A DNA stretch of 64,000 nt from Meghimatium bilineatum (Eukaryota > Mollusca > Gastropoda > Stylommatophora > Philomycidae): contig CM067299.1 of the NCBI GenBank assembly GCA_034231615.1, positions 12,701,863 to 12,765,862 on the forward strand, given 5' to 3'. The translations under genes and the position numbers were made by a program. The notes under the pieces were generated by a model. That model was not told the origin of the DNA, made no database searches, and saw nothing but the letters and a program-made list of their open reading frames with translations. Below are positions 54,401-63,400 of this stretch, piece by piece (positions within the stretch are counted from its first letter, which is position 1; each line of letters starts with the position of its first letter).

Positions 54401-57400
54401 CTCACATGTCACATATGCACAAATGAAACTTACATCATTACATTCTGTAAACTTTCCTTTATTTCCATAAAAAATAATATACAAAAAAGCTCCCAAAAAA
54501 ATAAAAAACTTATTGTGTGTTCTTAATACTCTCTATAAATAATGTGTAAAGTCAAAAAAAGAATGCAGTGGCAGGGAAAAATAACAATCTTAATGCAGTG
54601 TGCTAAAGGTTAATCATCAAGCTACAGGGACCATCAGGCTGATCAGCATACATACTCTCTGACATCTACTGGAGGAGATGGATTATTTATTGAATGACCC
54701 ACAGTATTATTACATCAGTTCATAAAGTAATATGTAAAGATAACAATTCAATAGAACATGCTTTACTAGTAGCAACAAACATATTCTCTGTAGCTCCTGC
54801 AATGGCACTAAAAGTTTATCAAAATAAACATAAAATTTAACATTAAAAGAAACAAACAATTTCAAATACAAAAGAAGTCTCAAGTCCCAACTGTTGCAAG
54901 CAAATCCAAAAATCTATAAAACCAATATCCTTTCTGGGTCTTTTGTGAGATGAATTGGAAAACTGCATTGGAAGTATCAACAAAGGCTATAGAGACCCAT
55001 AGCTGTCAACTTATTTTTTTATACATTCATATTTTTTACAAATTACATGCGTATTCTTAGAAAAAAATCTGCATTAGTAATAATTACTAAAATTTAACAC
55101 CAAATGACCTTTCTTAAATTATTTTTAGGGGTCCGAAATCTGTATTAACATGGAAAATCCATACTAATTGACATCTATGGAGACCTCTACTGATTTTTGT
55201 CTTCAGTGCTGTAGATAAGCTTAAAAAAATCATGACTGGTTCATTCTTTGATGTCGGTCTCTCCATGTATGTCTTTGTCTTCCTCTGCTCCTTCAACATT
55301 TGACTGTTCCATGCAGGATTCTTTTTTTCTACAAGAACAATGTTGTTCTACAAGTCCAAACCATGCAAATATTTATCATTTGTAATATTGACATGAAAGC
55401 AGTGATTCTTTGTACCTCTATTTTAATTCTAATTACACATTTGTCTTATGCTCTCCATGGGAGATGTGTGAAATTTGTAATATTTCTATTCAAAGATTGG
55501 CATTCAATTATCTATGTTTTCAGTCAGTGTCCAACTCTCACAACAATACAATAAAATAGAAAGAACCAGTAAGTTATGTGCATTCTAACACTGATATAGC
55601 AAACAAATAAAAAGTCAACAACAATTCTGATTACAACAGAAACTCAAGATTTCTACCAAATACAAGATTTCGGAAAATGCCACAGATTCTATCAAGTTTC
55701 TCCGCTAAAACAATTTCAACCGAAGAACTTGAATCACTGCAAGCATCACTGGCTGACATCTGAGCTACAATTAGCAAAAATATTATTATAAAATCTATGT
55801 TAGAAAATTTTTGTGGCAAAAATTCAATAGACAAATGACTACTTGCAAAGTGAGTTTCACCACACTGCTAAGTATTCTATTCTTCACTGAATAGCATTAC
55901 AAGATCACCATATTTTTTTCTGCATTTTCTTAGTGCTTGGATCTTCTCACTTTCATTAGTTCTACTATGGCTATCATCTTCTTCTTTTACATTTTTTTTT
56001 TCAAACTCCCACAAATCAACAGGATGTAGTCCAGATAGCGAAATGCATTGAGTTTATGTTTTACAGATTAGCTACAATATCTGCGCCATTCAGACTGACA
56101 TGCCGGACTTCAGCACGGTTTCTGTGTCACTTTAATGCCCTATGAGATGGGGGGAGCCAACTTCATCCCAAATCCTTCTTAGTTGCCTCTATGACATGTG
56201 TCGAAGGTAACAGTGTCGCTAAAGACAGTTTTACATCAAAAGAGATATCTTATACAAAATATGTTTCACTGCACATTTATATAAACACTGCTGATGACAG
56301 ATTTGTTCATATTGGTGCAATATAAAACAATAATACAGCGCATTTCCATACTCTGTACTACATCCTGGTGTAAATCTAGTAAGAACAATGAGTACTGTCC
56401 TACTAGTTGCCAACACATAGTTGGGTTACTTCCCTGTCTATGTTTTTAAATTCCATGTTCATCAGTTAATAATTTAAATATTAATTTATTTTAGGGTTTG
56501 GTTTAGTTAGGATTGTTATGTTTTACATAACTATTCTAACCCTAACCAAAACTCTTTTTTTATTATATAATGGACATGACATTTACAAACATAGACAAGG
56601 GAAATAATTAGACGTGCTAGCATCTACTATGAAAGTACCGAACATTGTTTTGCTACTAGAGAGATCCAGCGGGAATTTGAGAAAGAATGCTGAAGACAAA
56701 GAATATAAACAAAGTGATTATCTTAGCTGCCAAGTAGAAACAAAACTCAACTCAGTCATGCAGCTGAAATGAAGATTTTTTATCTACAGAAAAGGAACAA
56801 ATAACTGTTAGATAGAGAATAAACCACAACAGACTCAAACAATACATGTACAGGAAGTTATGTACATGGAGTATGTGACGCTCTGGACAATATCCATATA
56901 ACACAGAACATATTTTACAGAACTGTCTACATTAATACACCACAAGGAGAAAATTATGACCATCTGAAACGGCTCTGACAGACAAGATCTATAGCCCTGT
57001 CGTGGGGATGGTGACTGCAGTACAGTTCTTTGATGAAATCCACATGAGAATTTCAATGAAGAAGTAGAAGTAGTGGCACTATTTTCTGAATAATAAAACA
57101 GCAACACAGGACATTATTACTATCTATCTATAAACAGCTACATAAGACATTATTACTATCTATCTATAAACAGATACATAGGACATTATTACTATCTATC
57201 TATAAACAGCTACATAGGACATTAATACTATCTATCTATAAACAGCTACACAGGACATTAATACTATCTATCTATAAACAGCTACACAGGACATGCAGTG
57301 ATTAAGAAAAGCTGGGGATGGGCAAAATATTGCCACTGCATGTCTTATCTCAATTTCTGACTTTTGTATTCTGTCAAATGTTTCTCCGCACCCCCCTGAG

Positions 57401-60400
57401 ATGTTTTTTGTTTCAGTTACTCTACTCAAGAGGATCTATGCTTTTGTCAAAAAGTCTATAGGATGTCAACAGCAACCTACTCAGTTAAACAGATTATTTC
57501 TGCATTATCATCATCATCCTCATATCTATAAAACAGCTACACAGAACATTATTATTGTCTACATAAGAAACAGCAAACATTATTATTGTCTACATAAGAA
57601 ACAGCAAACATTATTATTGTCTAATTAAGAAACAGCAAACATTATTATTGTCTAATTAAGAAACAGCAAAACTTATTATTATCTGCATAAGAAACAGCAA
57701 ACATTATTACTATCTGCATAAGAAACAGCAAACATTATTACAATCTGCATAAGAAACAGCAAACATTATTATTGTCTACATAAGAAACAGCAAACATTAT
57801 TATTGTCTAATTAAGAAACAGCAAACATTATTATTGTCTAATTAAGAAACAGCAAACATTATTATTGTCTAATTAAGAAACAGCAAACATTATTACTATC
57901 TACATAAGAAACAGCAAACATTATTATTATCTACATAAGAAACAGCAAACATTATTACTATCTGCATAAGAAACAGCAAACATTATTACTATCTGCATAA
58001 GAAACAGCAAACATTATTACTATCTGCATAAGAAAACTATTTGGTACTATACAAGAATCAGTGAACAGATTTCTACGGAACAAAAAGCTAACATAATTAA
58101 ATGGAACGAAATTCCGATAAAGACACATATTTCGACAAAGCCAAAATTCTACAAGTTTAGTAATGAGAGCCCCCATCACTTGATATGAGCGCTACACACT
58201 GAGTGGGGGGTGGCTGTCCAGTGTGTTGCACAGAAATCGCTAGATCAGTATCTTTAGTCACATTTGTTTAATCTCTGAGAAATGGAAGCTCAGTGCAATA
58301 GCATATGAAACTAAAAAGTCAGAATGTTGTCACGTGATTTGTCCACTGATTCTTCTATTGAATCTACTATTTATATTTATTACAATTTATAAATATTTTT
58401 TCTCTTTGTAGATTTTCTTTTTTTGTACGAGGCGTGTTCAAATGAAAACGGGACTTGTGGATTTATTTAAAAAGTATCATACGCAATTTAATATTTTCAA
58501 CGGAATTGAACAAAGCAACCACTTGTGAATAAGAATGCACCTGGGTTCATCAGAAAAAATCTCTGTATGCATTTAGGCAAGCATCCCACTGTTTAGGTAG
58601 ACGTCAAATGCCGTCCGAGAAAAAGTTGCGTGGCTGTTCTCTGAACCATGTGGTCACCGCTGTCTTCACGTCTGCGTCGCTGTTGAATCGCTGTCCCTTT
58701 AGTGCTTTCTTCAACGGTCCGAACAAATGGAAATCACACGGGGATAAATCGGGACTATAGGCTGGGTGATGAAGAACTTCCCAATTCTTCTTTGCCAATG
58801 TTTCCTGCACAATTTTTGCGACGTGCGGACGAGCGTTGTCGTGGAGAAGAATCACACCTTGAGAAAGTCTGCCTGGTCGCTTAGCCTTGATGGCCTTATG
58901 CAGCTTGTCTAAAGTGTCTTTATAATGGGCGGCATTGATGTTGACACCAGGTTCCTTAAAATCAGTCAACAAAAGCCCTTCATGGTCAAAAAATGCAGTC
59001 ACCATAACCTTCCCAGCAGAAACCTCCGTCTTTAAACATACGCACCCACTCCATCACTCTGGTCCTCGACAAACATTTGTCACCATATGCTGCCTTCATT
59101 CTCCGATGAATGTCTACTGCTTGACATCCTTCAAATGAAAGAAACTGGATCACAGCACGCTGATTCACTTTGGACGGGTTCGGAATCACACCCGCCATAT
59201 TGTTAACAGTCTTCTGCAGCACATATGCATGCTGGGAAGATGAACACGTGACCGTATGTAAATTATTGGATACTCATTACTAGTGCAAAATGTCATCAAT
59301 ATCAGTGCGCTCTATCACGCGTGGTGTAACAAGTCCCGTTTTCATTTGAACACGCCTCGTAACATTTGACTACTTATTCTTATTTCTATTACTTTCCATT
59401 GCTGTTACTGCGGCCCTGCCTTTTTGTCAGATACTTTCTGGCTTCTTGATTATAAGATAACTATCATTACTAGCGATATGTTTTCCTTCAGTGCAGAATA
59501 AGGTGCATAGAGTAGACAAGTGTTCTTCAGTTCAAGCAATGTGAGGCTCATCTGCATATAATATTATGACCACAACAATCAACTTACCTGGATAATTTGT
59601 CAAGAAGTAACACTCAGGTGTGTGTGTGGTAGATATCGGCAGAGGAAACAGAACAGGGCTAAGAGATGAGTCTAATGGAAGTCTGTTCCGAGGACAACAC
59701 TTGCGCAGAATGACACTGGCCAGCATTATTAGACTCTCCATGTCCCGGCAGTCACTAGCTTCCATTGCACCTTCGTAAAGAATTCTGATTCCATCAGCTT
59801 CCACAAATGCTACACGTCCAGCCTCTATCAAAATCAAAAGAAAGTTTTTATTATTTGCATTAACTAAATTCTCCAAATACATTAGTTCTAAGCACAAGAT
59901 GATGGTGATTATGATGAAATAATCCCTTTATCTGTGAACAGGTCATAACCTTTCTGACAAATTCATAGATTATCCTCAGTTGAGTAACTAAGGTGACACT
60001 CAAATAGTTTTACAGTTTTACACACATCACGTTTATGGTATCACAGGCATGTTTGTGCTGGAGGGGGTGGTTGTTTATGGATGCATGTTAAGTTCCTTTA
60101 GGGAGGCATTCCAATGCGGCAGTATCCCAAGATCATCACATCCTGCCAAGAGTGTAACATTTATGTCTGGGTCAACTAGTTCATCCTTCTTCCGTCACAT
60201 CTGTTGACCCACCTGCAGTGATGGCACATCTAGCATTCCCCACCACTTAAGAGTCTGCCACAAAAGGATAAAGATAGCAAAGATTGCTAGCATGAATCTC
60301 TTCATCATCAGTAGGGACCATTTGACAGAAGATACAAGTAAGAAATCGAAGCAAGGCATGCAGTGATTTACTTTTTTCATAGATCACAGGTTTTCAGCCC

Positions 60401-63400
60401 ATCCCTCAACTTTCTTTATTCTCCTCCTACAATATGCCTGAAAAGAAAACAGTGGCCCTATACTTTTTTACTCAGAACTAGAAGTCCAGGCTCCAGATGT
60501 TGTATTAAAGAAAAATCACAAGATAAATAGCAATCACTATGGTTTATACTTAAAAAGGATTAACAAGTTTAACTATATACCAGTTGGAGAAATATAATAT
60601 AACAGAACACACATGTAAAAACACTGGTATTCAGTGATGCCACACATGTAGTTTACTTATTTAAGGGAGATAATCTGATACTTATCCTCATAACTAGCAA
60701 AAATAAAACAATTTGTCTCCCTTTTGTATCCTACCCATATTTTGTAGAGCTTGATACAGTGCATCTCAACCTTTGTGAGGCTGTGGCCCAGTAAAAAAAT
60801 TTGTATTTAGTAGTATCCTGTCCAAAAAAATTTCTATATACTGATAAATAACTTTTCCAGAAGTAGGCCTACTAATCTTTACTATATCACTGCATGTTAG
60901 TCGAGATCATGTCTCTAGAATTACAATAACCATGTTGTGTAGGAAAGGGGAGTGTAGAACTGCAAACTTTCTGCAATAATGATTGTTAATTGAGGCTTTC
61001 TCTTCTGTGTTCTCTCTTAAACTCTTGTAGATTCTCAGGATGTAGTCCAGTGAATGTAATGTATCATGCCATAGTTTACAGCTTTGCTGAAATATTTGCA
61101 TCTCTAAGCCCGAGACACCTGACTTCAGCATCTACGGGATGGAACAGTCAAACCTGTCCCCTAAAGCTCCTTTCTCCATCTCTATTTCTTTCTGATATTC
61201 TTCTTCTTTCGTTCACTTGAAACATGTCTATATCTGTAATTCTGTCTCTGGAATAAAACTCACTGTCTTTTGTAGTTCACACAGTGTCCCATAGAGATTT
61301 GATTCCAGTGTTGTTTCCTCTGGCCAATATGTCTGCCATCGTTTCATATTCAGAACACTTTTGAAGTATATGTTTGGCACTCTGTGCTGCCTGTCCACAT
61401 GTACACATGGCGCCATGTTGCCAAACTTGAACTTTGTGTATATGTGACTGCGGAGTTGATTGTATCCCGTTCTGAGGCGTAGAATTACAACTTGTTCTGA
61501 TCTGTTCATAATGTGATAGTCATCTTCCATTGGTGTTTGTGGCTTTCTTATTGACTTGATCATCTGTTTTTTCTGATGGTAGGTGATTGGTACATCTGCA
61601 TACCTGTCAACCTGAAAACCATAACAAAAGTTATGAAAAACCGTAATTGAGCATGTAAACCATAAAATCATACACAATGGTGAGGCGGGGGGGCCTCCAC
61701 GAAGAAAAAAAGAAGAAAAAAAAGGTCATTTGGGTTTTTCAGACAGTCATCGCGTGGGAAAATTATAGAGCACAAAGACTAAGCCTATGTATCTTTACGT
61801 AACTTTAATACGAAAAAAAGAGAAAAAAAATAATTGGGGAAAAAAATTAATACAGAGAATGGATGCTTAGATCCGTTTGAAACTATAACAACTTGTTCGA
61901 GTGCTCTATAAAGAGTTCGACAATAATTTCAACTATCAATGAATAGCGCACATCATGCATTTATGACCAGCATCGATCGTGCATCTATGAACGGCGGATA
62001 ATGTGCATCTATGAACGGCGGAGATCATGCATCTATGACCGGCGGAGATAATGCATCTATGATGGGCAGAGATAGTGCAACTATGACCGGCAGCAATGAT
62101 GCATCTATGACTGGCGGAGATCGAGCATTTATGACCGGCGAAGAACGTGCATCTATGAATAGCGGAGATTGTGCATCGGCGGAGGTCGTACAACTATGAC
62201 CCGTGGAGATTGTGCAGCTCTAACCGGCAGGGATCGTGCATCTATGAATAACGGAGATCGTGCATCTATGAACGGTGGAGAATGTGCATCTATGAGCGGA
62301 GGAGATCATGCATCTGTGACCGGCGAAGAATGTGCACCTATGACTGGCGAAGAACGTGCATCTGTGAATAGCAGAGACTGTGCATCTATTATTGGCGGAG
62401 ACCGTACAACTATGACTCGAAGAGATTGTGCATCTGTGATCGGAAGGGCTTGTGCATCTATAGCAGCGATGGCTTCATTTTCAGTCAGCGGCATCATTTT
62501 CTCATTTTCTGTTTGTAATTCCTAAAAAGAAACATAACATGACAACAAAATATTGGTTTAAGATAAGTTCTAAAGATCAGATTTAGGTCTACATAAACAA
62601 ATAACATATTCTATTATTTAACTATAGGCCTACCTACACTACCTAGGTCTAGGAGGCAAACAAATACTTACAATATAAATTAAATGATGTATATTATAGT
62701 AGGCCTAGAAACAAAATACATGTGTTACTAGTATTTCTGTACTGTAGATACACTGAGTAACACTGTCAATGCATGTGGACAAAAATTCCTCAAGTTCGGT
62801 ATAAAGACAACGTCCCCAGCACAGAGAATAATTAAAGTACTGGGTAGTGTGTTAAAAGCATTGTTTCCAACAATACTTCACCCCAAGACTAGATCAAATA
62901 AAAATCGCAAAATGACACTATTGTTAATAAAACCCATACAAATCACTGTTGCCACTAAAATATATACTAAAATATCAGGGTCACCACTAAATTTAATTTA
63001 AAAAACCCAAAACGTACAGACCTGCAGAAATTCACGTAAAAACCCGTAAATGCCGGTGTACGCCCGTAAAGCCATACAGCTTGGAAAAAAACGTAAAAAT
63101 TAAGGTGATTTACGGGCAGTTGACAGGTAAGCATCTCGTTCATCTTTGGCAGCACCTTCCTTAGCCAGTTAAGTCTTTTTTTTTCATTTCCTGGTATTCT
63201 ACAGTGAGAGGAATTCCATCTCTTATGACATGCATGCCAAGTAAAAATATCCCTACTCTTTGCAACATTCAGACTTTCTGTTGTTAAAATGTGGTTCTTA
63301 TCAGAGCAACTCTGATAATTACTCCTAAATAATTGAGACTTGCTCTTCTCATCAGGATGCCATTGTAACAGTTCTTTAAAGTACATACTCAGCATCACAA

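Noticed and set aside
55631-55834. Possible extra CCP1 exon ([20 protein letters not shown]) with an AATTGTAG acceptor
   Set aside because: Exon 2 joins exon 3 directly in phase with a sensible sequence, and no donor in frame was found here.
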